64,000 nucleotides of DNA from Dillenia suffruticosa (taxonomy: Eukaryota > Streptophyta > Magnoliopsida > Dilleniales > Dilleniaceae), in NCBI GenBank assembly GCA_033439265.1, contig JAVTVX010000030.1:3784501-3848500 (forward strand). The letters run 5' to 3'. Both the position numbers and the translations under genes were made by a program. The notes under the pieces were generated by a model, which was not told where the DNA came from, searched no databases, and was given only the letters and a program-made list of their open reading frames with translations. The first letter of the stretch is position 1. Every line of letters starts with the position of its first letter. Shown here piece after piece: positions 50,710-60,829 of this stretch.

Positions 50710-52360
50710 CCTCTCTTTCGCCAAATCTTTTTGCTTCGATTCTGTATGTCGTTCATGGTTCTAGCTTTGGTTTTCAGGTTTGTGTCTCTCTCTTTCGATT
50801 TTCTACATGCCTTAGGGGTTCAATATGGGGTTGTGTCTTATGCTTTAATTTCTGGGTTTTAAGTTCTGATTCCGTTTATAATTAGGGTTTCATGTAACTT
50901 TGAGTTCTGATTTATGGGGGTTGTCTTTTTTCTCCTTTTGTACATGTTTGCAAGCCTAGCTTCTTCCTTTAGGGTTCTTAGTTTTGTGGGTTATTTCAGA
51001 TCGATTTAAGGGTTTACGTAAATATGTTCTATTTTTTGGGTTTTGAAAGTTGAAATAGTGGTGTTTGTGATTTTTATGTGCGGGTGAGCAAATGACTAAA
51101 TGGCCTTTATTGAATTTCTTTTGAGCTACTTCTTCAGCTACTCAGAAGCTGTTGTTTCAATACAAGTGAGTGTAAGAAAAATAGCCTTTATATTGAATTT
51201 GTGGAAACTATTTGTTATTAGTCGTATTTACTTCTAACAAATAGTTGTGTGAATAGTTGAACTCAAAGTTTTGGGTTGTAGATGGGAGAATAACATTATA
51301 TTATGAATAATTGTATGATTAAATATAACAGAGTCAAGGAGTGGAAGATTATACTTGTTAATCGCTTCCCAGTAGCATTCAGAGTGTCTGAGAGACGGAG
51401 ATCAGAATTTTCCTTATGAAAGTTATGTTTGTTGCATAGGAAGAGACATGTAAAGGCGCCAGCATGAATTGACGAAAGCTAAACTGGAATTACATGATCT
51501 TGATCGAATCAACATTCACAGGTAGATGGTGCAAGTCAATGTGGATGTTTCTTTCCTAATGGAGGAAAGTCAAATTGCCTTGATATTTAAGTATGATTTT
51601 GACATCATACATATCATGCTGCGTGAATCTGTATCTGCAACTACTGACTCCTAAACAATTCAGTGTTTTCTCTAATTTGAGTTGTGAGATTAATATCAGG
51701 TTGAGTCCAGATGTAGAGAATTTTTGAACTTGAGTAGAGGACGGCTGATCGAGTGATCATGTTCTTCTTTGTTGATTTTCAGGTAGGTTCATGCTTTTCC
51801 CCCCTTTTGCCCATTTGAAGTTCAATATCAAATTTAGATTCCTAATTTCTGTGAACTATTCAATGTCACATTTAACTTTTTGACTGTTACCTCTCTATTA
51901 GTTCCAGAATCGGATCTCTCTCTCTCTCTCTCTGAAATTCATTAGCTGTTCTTCAAGTGACAATGACTGTGTTACGGAAAGAACTCAATATTTCTACATT
52001 TTGATTGTAGATTCACTCATGGATTCCGGAAGAGAACCCAAGAACAATCATACTGGTCGGGGCATGCTGTTTATATTAACTCAATGAGAAACCCCCGCTG
52101 GGGGAGACACAATGGCAATCAACTACCTCCTATTATGAGATTGTGTCTACAATGCCATGAATAAAATATGCAGAAGCTGAATACATGTGTTTTGTATTCG
52201 GTGGTTGATTTCATTATTGGAATGCCCTCATGATTCTCTTTTCCTGTGTCTCATTCAATTCCATCAAAAAAATGTAATAGACTTGAATCAGACCGCATTC
52301 TTAAATTCCCCTCCATGTTTTTGCTTTTAAATATCTTTCTTAAATTGCAAGCTCAGGTGA
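50710..52360. repeat. Conserved non-coding tail of U6 unit 2
   Basis: Matches unit 1 (42169-43320) and unit 3 (55205-56400) downstream of U6. It ends with a segment near 52018-52100 that begins ATGGATTCCGGAAGAGAACC, similar to the start of the MADS remnant at 59852 (ATGGATTCCAGAAAAGAACC), then turns non-coding. A CT microsatellite lies at 51914-51933. Confidence 0.7.
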
Positions 52361-52363
52361 AAG

Positions 52364-53620
52364 TCCCACATTGTAAAATCAGAATGGAATGTGAATTAGA
52401 TCACCCCTTAAAGCTCAGTCAATAAACTGATAATTTTTCCCCATAAATTCTTTTGTTTCGATATTGTATGTTCATGGTTTTGGCTTGATATTGAAGTCTG
52501 TCTTTGGCTTTTCCTTTGCCTTGAAGTTCAATCTCATGTTGTGTTTGAGGTTCTCATTTTTGGGTTTTGGGTTCGGGTTCTGGTTTAATAACTCTCCTTA
52601 AGATTTCGGTTGGTTTGTATTATTTGTTCATGAGGCGGTGGTACGGTCAGCTTCATTTTTAGTTTTATGTGGTTTTCTTTTCTCATGTACAGGTTTGCAA
52701 ACCCTATGGTTCTTTAGTTTGGTGATTATGTCATATAAATTCTTAGGGTCTTGTCTATTTTCTTTTTTCTTATTTTATTCTTTTTCACTTTGAACTTGGA
52801 AGAAGGGATTGTGAGTTGTTGACAAATAAGATAATGGAAACCAGTGTTTTGTGATTTTGTGTACGGGTAAGCTTATGACTTTGTGGGTTTTATTGAATTT
52901 CTTATTGAGCAAGCTCTGAAGCTTTTTCTAAATTAGAGTGAGTTATGAAGTAATATGCATTTATTTTATTGAATTCCGGGTTTCGTTTTTTTGATTATTT
53001 CCATAATTCTATGAACAATTAGCTTAGTGGGTACTTAGCTTTTGGGATAAGTGTGGTAGGAAATTTATTATTGATGGATGAAACCGCGAATGGTCTCACT
53101 GCAACCCCGAAGGGATTGATGCTTATGCTGGCTACTGACACTTCCCGAAGAGAGTAATGATTATTTCCTAAGAGGAGATGTGCAAGGGGTCTGGCAAATG
53201 AATCAAGGGTTAAGAGTCATATGGGGACTATATGATCCCGAGTTAGTTTTGCTTTCCGCGGTTCTTTTTATTCTACTGCCTGATTAACCTTCCAAAAACG
53301 GGAACAATGAATCCATATCTGTATCTTTTGACTCATGAACAACAATTCAATGTTTGCCAAATTTGGCTATTGGGGGGTTCTTGTGATCCATATCTTTTCC
53401 AATTTCAGGTTTAGATGAGATGAGGATGTTTGGACTCCGTGATAGGATGGCTGAATATGGGTGAACCGTTGCTTTCTTCCAACCAGTCCTTTCTTGATTT
53501 TGGCCTTGATGCTGAATCATTCCCCTTTGCTGCATAAAAGCCTACATGCTGAATCAAACCTCTTTGCTGCCCGATTTTAGCATTGACACTGAATCAATCC
53601 TCTTTCCTTTGACCAGTCCT
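52364..53620. repeat. Fourth unit with USE but without U6
   Basis: TCCCACATTG at 52364-52373 equals the USE of U6 copy 1, but within 65 bases the sequence joins the U6 tail (TTTTTCCCCATAAATTC, then TTCATGGTTTTGGCTTGA). There is room for neither a U6 body nor a normal spacer, and no U6 sequence is seen. The tail follows the other units to about 53430, more diverged. Short repeats around CTGAATCA(A/T)(T/A)CC(T/C)CTTTGCTG occur at 53510-53610. Confidence 0.65.
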
Positions 53621-53639
53621 TTCTGCCAAGTTTATTATG

Positions 53640-54594
53640 AAATTGGCTATTTGGGATCAAATTACCATCCAATGGTAAAGAAACACAATTTGCTAACTAT
53701 TTATCTGTCATGAAAAGTTATTTTATTTAATTTCAAATATAATGCAATCATTGAATTTTTTCTTGACATTTGATTTCTCATCTCAATTCAATGTTCTAAG
53801 ATATTAACAAGAGAAATACGATCTGAGTTGTTTGTAAGTTATCATAATCAAAACCTTGAACCAAATTTCCTTGGATTGAGTCGCCACACTCTACCCCTTA
53901 ACAAGAGTTCTTGAGTTTGAGCCCTAAAATTGATCATACATTACTCAAATCGGATTAGTCGGGTAAAATCTGAATACCAGTAATGAAAAACCTTGAAATG
54001 TTGATATAATGCTCTAGTTTTTTTTTTTTTTTTTTTTTTTAAGGGAGGTCAAAATCAAAACATCTAAGTGGAAGGAAACGGTGTGAATTGAGTTATAAAT
54101 ATAACTCAAGACCTCTAGTTCATGAGTATCATAGAAACAAGAAATCCAGTTGAAAGAGCTCTCGAGACTTTTGACCAAATTCTTAAATTCGAATTTTGAA
54201 AATGAAAGATATAGGTGTTGGGAGAGCTCATTCTTAATGGTCTTGATAGTTAACTCAAGTTTGATTGATTGAAACTAATAATGGTTATCTGATATCAATA
54301 AGTCAAAGCAAAAAAAAAATTATGCTTATAATTCTCAAATAGATAGGGCCACCAACAGACAATCAACCTAATAGATAAGGGTGTTAGATCATTTTATCAC
54401 TTTTGAGTTTAAAATTTAGAAATAAAAAAGACTATGTTAGAAAAACTCTTTCTAAATTGAGTCCGATGTCACTCAGATTTGATTATTTAAAATATAAATT
54501 TGGATACCGATCGGTCGATAAAAAATATATATATATAAAAGGTCAACTCAATTTTGAGTTTTAAGTTTGGGCCCAATCCATCATAGTTTGACTT
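53640..54594. repeat. Upstream part of U6 unit 3, AT-rich, no gene
   Basis: 53640-53860 matches 49770-49990 of unit 2. A poly-T run is at 54019-54040. The section just before the insertion (CTCAATTTTGAGTTTTAAGT, GGGCCCAATCCATCATA) matches the sequences upstream of the USE in units 1 and 2. Confidence 0.65.
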
Positions 54595-54597
54595 AGG

Positions 54598-55025
54598 GCC
54601 TGCAATCGAGACTCTTTAGCCGAGTTTTTATAAAGTCCAAGCTTGTTCCGTTTAAAATTTGATAGACACAAGTCCAAGCCCAACTTTAGAAAGTTAGAAA
54701 AATTGAGACTCAAGCTTGGTTCGAAAAATTGAAGGGGCCTCAGGCAAGGCTCGAGCCCAACTTATAAATCATTTTTCATATTTTGAAATAATAAATATAA
54801 AACAAAAATATATCGATCACTTAAAATAAAATATAAAATAAATATCATCCTACCAAATTAAGGATTACACATTATTATAAAAATTAACAATAATAAATCA
54901 TCAAACTCATAATATTTTTAAAAATATAAAAACATATTTGATTTTAAACGGGTTGAACCCGTAACGGGTCGAGTCTATTGATGTTTAGACTCGATTCGTA
55001 ATTAAAACAGTTCTAAATAATGCCA
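54598..55025. mobile_element. Insertion of ~0.43 kb just upstream of U6 copy 3 promoter
   Basis: In units 1 and 2 the GGGCCCAATC block lies about 60 bases before the USE; in unit 3 about 430 bases of unrelated sequence separate them. The insert begins near TAGGGCCTGCAA and ends near TGCCAGGCCTT (reverse AAGGCCTGGCA), a weak terminal inverted repeat of hAT character, and contains CGGGTTGAACCCGTAACGGG. No clear target duplication was found. Confidence 0.45.
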
Positions 55026-55038
55026 GGCCTTGCCCTTT

Positions 55039-55080
55039 TCCCACACCGGAAAGCTGAGAGAAGCTATAGGTGTTTAGAGA
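55039..55080 (+). promoter_or_regulatory. U6 copy 3 promoter: USE variant and TATA-position element
   Basis: TCCCACACCG at 55039-55048 differs from the USE core at one position (ACC for ATC) and begins 64 bases before the transcript. TTTAGAGA lies at -30 to -23 (55073-55080), as in copy 1. Confidence 0.75.
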
Positions 55081-55102
55081 AGATGGAGGAGGAGCAAGGG
55101 AC

Positions 55103-55122
55103 GTCCCCTCGGGGACATCCGA

Positions 55123-55154
<32 letters not shown>

Positions 55155-55204
55155 GGCCCCTGCGCAAGGATGACACGCACAAATCGAGAAATGGTCCAAA
55201 TTTT
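55103..55204 (+). ncRNA. U6: U6 spliceosomal snRNA, copy 3
   Basis: 102 nt, identical to copy 1 over the whole RNA, including the GTCCCCTCGGGGAC 5' stem-loop, the ACAGAGA box, the AGC triad and the GGTCCAAA end. T9 terminator from 55201. An insertion lies about 14 bases upstream of its USE, so any distal upstream element present in copies 1 and 2 is displaced. Confidence 0.97.
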
Positions 55205-55209
55205 TTTTT

Positions 55210-58200
55210 CCTTTCTTTCCCTAGATCTTTTTGCTTCGAAATCTTGTGTTCTTCATGATTTTGCTTCGATTCTGTATGTCGTTCGTGGTTCTAGCTTTGA
55301 TTTTCATGTTTGTCTGTGTCTTTCGCTTTTCTCCATGCCTTGGAGTTATTTTTTAATATCTGGGTTGTGAGTTCTGATTCCGTTTATGATTAGGGTTTAA
55401 GGTGTATATATATATTTTTTGTTTATGGTCTGATGAACAATTTCAGCTTCCATTTTGGGGATTTTCCCTTTTCTTGTACATGTTTGCAAACCCTAGCTTC
55501 TGACTTTAGGGTTCTTCGATTTGGGAGTTAGTTGAGATTAATTTGGTGGTTTACATCATTTTTTTTCCTAAATTCCTTGAGCTTTGAAAGTTGAAACAGT
55601 GATGTTTGTGATTTTTGTGTGCAGGTGAGCAAATGACTAAATGGTATTTATTGAAGTTCTTGTTGGGCGATTTCTGCAGCTACCCAGATGCTGGGTTTTC
55701 TTTTCTTTATTTACTTTTTTTCCCTCTCCTTCTTTCTCCGTTCAAGTCAGTGATAAATAAAATAAAGCCTTTCTTTTGAATTTGTGGCCTCTATTTCTGA
55801 TTAGTCATGTTACCCTTAACAACTAATATACTGGTTACTCAAAAAGTTTTGGAGTAAGTGTAAATGGAAGAAAAGCATATTACGAAAATTTGACTGATGA
55901 AATAAAAAACAGAAGCAGAAAAAAAGTTATGCTGCGAGAGGCAAGGGGTAGACGATTATACTTGTTAATTGCTTCCAGTAGTATTCAAGAATCATAATTT
56001 CCCCTTGATGAAAGTTATGTTTGTTACATAGGAAGAGACTTGTAAAGGTGTGGCTTGAATTGAGGAAAGTCAAATCTGGATTACATGATCCTGATGAACT
56101 CAACACTCACCAGTAGATAGTTTAGGCCAATGTGGATATTTCTTTCTATGGTCCGTTTATTCTACTTTCAGAAGATATTGCCTCGATTCTTATGGTTTTG
56201 ACATCATAATTTTCCATGGTGCATGAATCTGTACCTGGATCTGTTGACTGCTAAACAATTCAGTGTTTGCTCTATTTTGGCTTGTGGAACCGCTATTAGG
56301 TCGGGATGGGAAGTAAAGAATGTTTGGACTTGGGTTGAGGATGACTGAATATGATTAGGTGATCATGCTATTCTTCGTTGATTTTCTGGTTTCTTTATGC
56401 TTTTTTCCTGTTTTGCCTATTTGAAATTCAATATCATATTTAGTTTTCTATTTTTTTTTTTTTTTTTTTTTTTAATTTCTGTGAACTATTGAACATAGCT
56501 TTTTGAATTTTACATCTCTATTAGTTCCTGAATGGGACTTCTACTCTATCTTGTCTCTCTCTAACTCTTGGTATGAAATTTGTGAGTTGTGGGGTTTTAC
56601 GGCTGTTTTTGAATATATGTTCTTCAATTAACTATGACTTGCAGAAAGAGACTCACTATTCTTTACTTTGGTTGTAGATTCACATATGGATCTGGAAGAA
56701 AACCGAAGAACAATCGTGCTGGTCAAGTTGTGGAGTTTATGCAAAGTCAATGAGAAACAAGGAAAGAAGCACAAGGGCAATCAACTCTCTCTCCTATGAG
56801 GCTGTTAATTGCTTCCCAGTAGTATTTCCCGGATGAATGTTCTGTCTGTTACATAGGAAGAGATTAATAAAGGCAACGGCATGACTTGAGGAAAGTTAAA
56901 TGGGGATTACGTGATCCTGGCCAAGTCAATATTCACAGGTAGATGGTTAATGTGGATGTTCCTTTCTATGATTCTGTTATCTTACTTTCAGATGATACCG
57001 CCCTGATTTTTGTGTATGATTTTGACATGATAATTTATCGCAGTGCATGAATCTGAACCTCCATCTACTAACTGCTAAAAGATTCAGTATTTGCTCAAAT
57101 TTCGCTTGTGGGACTGATAACAGGTTGAGATCGAATGTAGAGATGTTTGGACTTGGGTTGCGGAGGGCTGAATATGATGGATCATCATGTTCTTCTTTGT
57201 AGATTTTCAGGTTGCTTAATGCTTTTTTCCCCCTTGCCCCATTTCAAATTCAATATCATATTTAGGTTTTTAATTTTTCTGGGTTTCTCCAAGTTCGAAG
57301 TTTTTGTTCTCTTACTCTGTGAGTTATCATGCTTTAGGGTTCTTTTATTTGTCTTGGGTGCTAGGGGTTCCTTTGTAAAACCTAAACTTTGAGGGGCTTA
57401 ATAGATGAGGTGGGTATTTGTTGAGCTGTTTGGGCCACATTGTTCTTGATGCTACTAGTTTCTTTTATCTTGCTAAAAGTTTGGTCTTGGATTTCAATGA
57501 CAGAGATGCAAACTCAATTCTGTATGTTATCTGCTATTGGCACCCAATTATGCTAAATCTCATTGAAGCTGCTTACTGTCCCCTGCTCCATTTATCTTAT
57601 CTGCTAAAATTACTTTTAGAAGATGTAGAATACTACAATCAGTACTTCAGAAGTAGTAAATGAAAATGAATAATTTGAATTTATGTAATTTTATGTATTT
57701 GAATTGTCCTCTTGAAGAGTATACAGCACACGGCCTATTTGAGATATGTTATGTGCTTTATATTTTTCCCCTTTTTGACGACTAACTACTTAAATCGAAA
57801 GAACCTAGAAAATTCCATAACAATTTTTGGGTTTACTTTACTTTCTATCTGTTTGATCTTGGAATGGCTTGTGACGGTAATATAACAAAACTAGTATTTT
57901 GTGATGAACAGGTTACTAAATGACGATTGGTTGAGTTTATTCTTCAACTGAGGTATGCTTGGTGCTAGTTACTGTTTCAAAGTGATGTGTTTGGTGGTCA
58001 ATTCAGGTCGCACTTTGGCATAAATGGAAGTGAGAAAAAATAATAGTTCTATTGAGTTTTAGTCTCAATTTTGATTTCCATGTTTCCATGGGTTTGAGTG
58101 TGCAGTGTGAAAAGGAAACAATTAAGATGAGGAAGAAATATGGGATTCTCTATTACCTAGTAGTTTTAAGAGGGAGACTACAATTTTTTTTTTTTTTTTT

Positions 58201-58640
58201 TTTTGTAGAGGTTAACTAGATGTTTGTTCAGTTGCCTCTTCCATATTCCATTTTCAGTTCATTATCTGAAAATCTCTCTTCCTAGACGTACTGTGTTTTG
58301 CACGATAGAGAATATACTCTTGCCCAAGTAGGCTAAGGACTTATGTTGATCAATCTCTTGTCTCGGATTTAATTTCTTTGGATTGAACAAATTAACCTTA
58401 ACTGTAAACTTTTCTTCAATGATATATAGGAAGACATATTTAGGAAAAGATGATAAAATTCATTCTTTGTAACTGTCAGTTGATTGCTTACTAAGCTTCT
58501 TGTAAGGACACTTCATTGCTAATCTGCATTAGTTTCATTTCTTTATCTTGCATTTATAGTTTGCAGGAAGTGTTGATAGTACCTCTCTGAGATACAGCCA
58601 GTCAATTAATAATTTGTTCTTGAATTGATTATCGAGAATA
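55210..58640. repeat. Conserved non-coding tail of U6 unit 3, partly duplicated
   Basis: Follows the tail of unit 1 through to 45720, including the uninterrupted site of the hAT element near 58317. A block is present twice within this unit: 55975-56260 and 56805-57075 (TTAATTGCTTCC, GTTACATAGGAAGAGA, GGATTAC(A/G)TGATCCTG). Between the two lies ATGGATCTGGAAG at 56690, a relic of the MADS start. Poly-T runs lie at 56451-56473 and 58185-58204. Confidence 0.7.
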
Positions 58641-58867
58641 ATTCCAATTTAGTTGCCCATAAATGCAGTTTGCTCGGGTTTTGGAGAGGATCCCTTCAAA
58701 ATCATGTAGAATACAGAACTCCTTGCCTAATATTGCATCATGCCCCAGTGGGGGAGTCCTGTGCCGTCTCTCTGCTGGACATCTGCATATGGTGGGCTTC
58801 ATTAGGTTCAGGTTTGAACATATATTATGCCTCAAAAGTTTGCTTGGCCTAAATGAGCAGACCTTGC

Positions 58868-58975
58868 AAAGGGAATCGAGATGAGTGTGACAAACTGTAA
58901 ACATGGATAATTGACTCAGAATTTTTTAACTGGTAAAATTAGCTCTCTCGGGTCAGAACTAATGTGTTTGCTTTG
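58868..58975 (+). pseudogene. Fragment of the bZIP 3' untranslated region
   Basis: GCAAAGGGAATCGAGATGAG, then GTGTGACAAACTGTAAACATG, AATTGACT and TTAGCTCTCTCGGGTCAGAAC match the bZIP 3' region at about 35617-35725 (GCAAAGGGAATGGAGACAGA, GTGTGACATATCTGAAACTG). It covers the part of the bZIP 3' end just beyond that copied at 45845-46248. Non-coding. Confidence 0.7.
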
Positions 58976-59850
58976 AATTTTGCATATTTCCATTCACATT
59001 GACTACATTAGGGAAGTATTTTTTGAAGGTGAATTTTCCTATACAGCTTCTAGTTGGACTTGAACAATTAAGAATCTTTCAATGTAATTGCTATTGGTTC
59101 TGATTTGCTTCGGTCAATGTATTGTAGAATGACGAAGAATATTTCTTTATGCAAACAATTGAACTATCATGTTGTGCCACATTGACCTTGAAACGAAAGT
59201 AAGGATGTTCTACTGAACCAATAGCTTAGCACGTGGCTTCTGTTCTCAGACCTGGCTTTGTGACCTTGGCTAAAGCAAAAACAAATACCGATTAACTTAT
59301 TCATAGAACAAGGTTTGAAATCTACGCCATCAATTTACTTTGCTTTTGTGAATTTTAGGGATGGGGGTTTCAGCATTTTTCTTAAGAGTCATCGTCTAAC
59401 TGAAATTTTGATCTTGGGGTTTCGGGGCTTTTCAATTTGTATTCTCTGGTTTTTTCGGGGTGAGGGTGGGGTTTGATGTTAATCTTGTGAAATTTTGATC
59501 TGGGTTTTCTATTTCTTTTTATTCATTTATTTTTACAATTATTTTACTGTCATTATTTTTTTTGGGGTTTATGGCTTGTTTTTTTTATTCTGAATTTCAG
59601 TTCTCTGTTGGTGCTGAAATGTAGGATCTGGTCTGTGTCTCTCTGTGTCAATAAGAAATTCTTCAATTTATATTTACAATAATTTTCTTCTTAATATGTG
59701 TTTTTCAGGAAGCTTCTGGTTTTGGGTTTTAAGGTTCCTTTCTTTCCTTTTTTGGGGGAAAAGGAGGAATTTATGTTATTCAATTGGTAATGCCTAATGG
59801 TTGGATACAGACTGATCCCAACTATGTCCCTTTTTTGTTGTAGATTCACA
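58976..59850. other. Gene-free spacer
   Basis: AT-rich with T-rich stretches (59510-59590). No coding sequence or RNA gene recognised. Confidence 0.5.
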
Positions 59851-59851
59851 T

Positions 59852-60110
59852 ATGGATTCCAGAAAAGAACCCAAGAAGATTATCATAAACCCTAAAGCTC
59901 GTGAATCGGTTATATGGAAGAGGAAAAATATAATAAAGAAGGCCTTATGAGTTGCATAATTTATGTGGTTTAGAAACCTCCATCAGGGTCCATAAGGTGT
60001 GACATTATCACCCTTCTGATCATCACCCTAATCTCACCCCACCCTGTTGACATCCATTGGCTTCTTGACTAGTTCACGGATGAAATTAAGATGGATATTG
60101 ATATCAACTG
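59852..60110 (+). pseudogene. Type I MADS-box remnant, copy 3 (clearest)
   Basis: From the ATG at 59852 the frame reads MDSRKEPKKIIINPKARES then VIWKRKNIIKKA. One extra base at 59944-59946 (GGCCTTA here against GGCTTA in the 48.9-kb copy) breaks the frame, after which the other frame continues YELHNLCG. This matches the DNA-binding part of M-gamma-type type I MADS domains (AGL80-like: an I-N-x-x-AR stretch, KRK, KK, EL..LC). No MADS C-terminal part can be read, and the following sequence up to about 60350 is full of stops. It also contains ATGGATGATGATGGTGGG-like sequence at 60278 that is partly inverted relative to 59985. Confidence 0.55.
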
Positions 60111-60764
60111 CTACTTTTCTTCTATTGCAACCAGGATTGACAATCGAAGAAAGGCAACAATTGAAACCAATGTTTGTGTCAGATTCCGAGGTGAATTGAT
60201 GAAGGATCCGGTGGATGTCAATAGGATTAGGTGAGATTGTGTTGATGATTAGATGGTGGTGATCATGTCCGATTTCATGGATGATGATGGTGGGTTTCTA
60301 TCCCACATAAATTGTACACCTCATAGGCCTTCCTTGTCATATTTTTCCTCCTCTATATAGCCAATTTATGACCTTTAGGGCTTTGACCCAAGATTCGCGG
60401 TAATGAAGCTGCCAAGGCACAACCCAATAGTAGTACCAGAATGACAGTCTTGCTTGTACGCTTTTGTGTCTTTGGAGCATACCTCAAGATAATACAAGTC
60501 TGTATGAGGCAGTTTTGGAGGGTACAGTACAATGTGAAAAATGAAGAAAAATTACTGCAAATTTCTCTATGCAAACAACATTTTGAACCTTGTGTTGTTG
60601 GTATGGGTTGAATTATGAATATGGTGCAGTTGAACTATACCTGATTAAATAAAAAATATTGGAGGCTTGTGAACTGATCTTCCTTGGCTTCCACCGCCGT
60701 TCTTGGTTTATTGTCTGCTGTATGTGTGGGGTTTCATGTTTGTTTTATTTGGAAATACATAGGC

Positions 60765-60822
60765 GGCTTCATAAACCTAGTGTTGTGTCGCCTCCAGAAG
60801 CATGGGTACAACGTATAAATAA
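60765..60822 (+). pseudogene. Possible fragment of a bZIP exon
   Basis: The translation HKPSVVSPPEAWVQ resembles the end of bZIP exon 9 at about 34505-34542 (RQPCVLPPEGWIQ), with PPEAW exactly as in other plant GBF proteins. The match is short and lacks the expected GT donor after Q (CAACGTATAA). It may be a relic of a bZIP duplicate or a chance similarity. Confidence 0.35.
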
Positions 60823-60829
60823 AATACGA

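Noticed and set aside
58625-58904. Open frames on both strands just before the bZIP UTR fragment.
   Set aside because: Three overlapping frames of similar length, none with a known domain, in a duplicated non-coding block.
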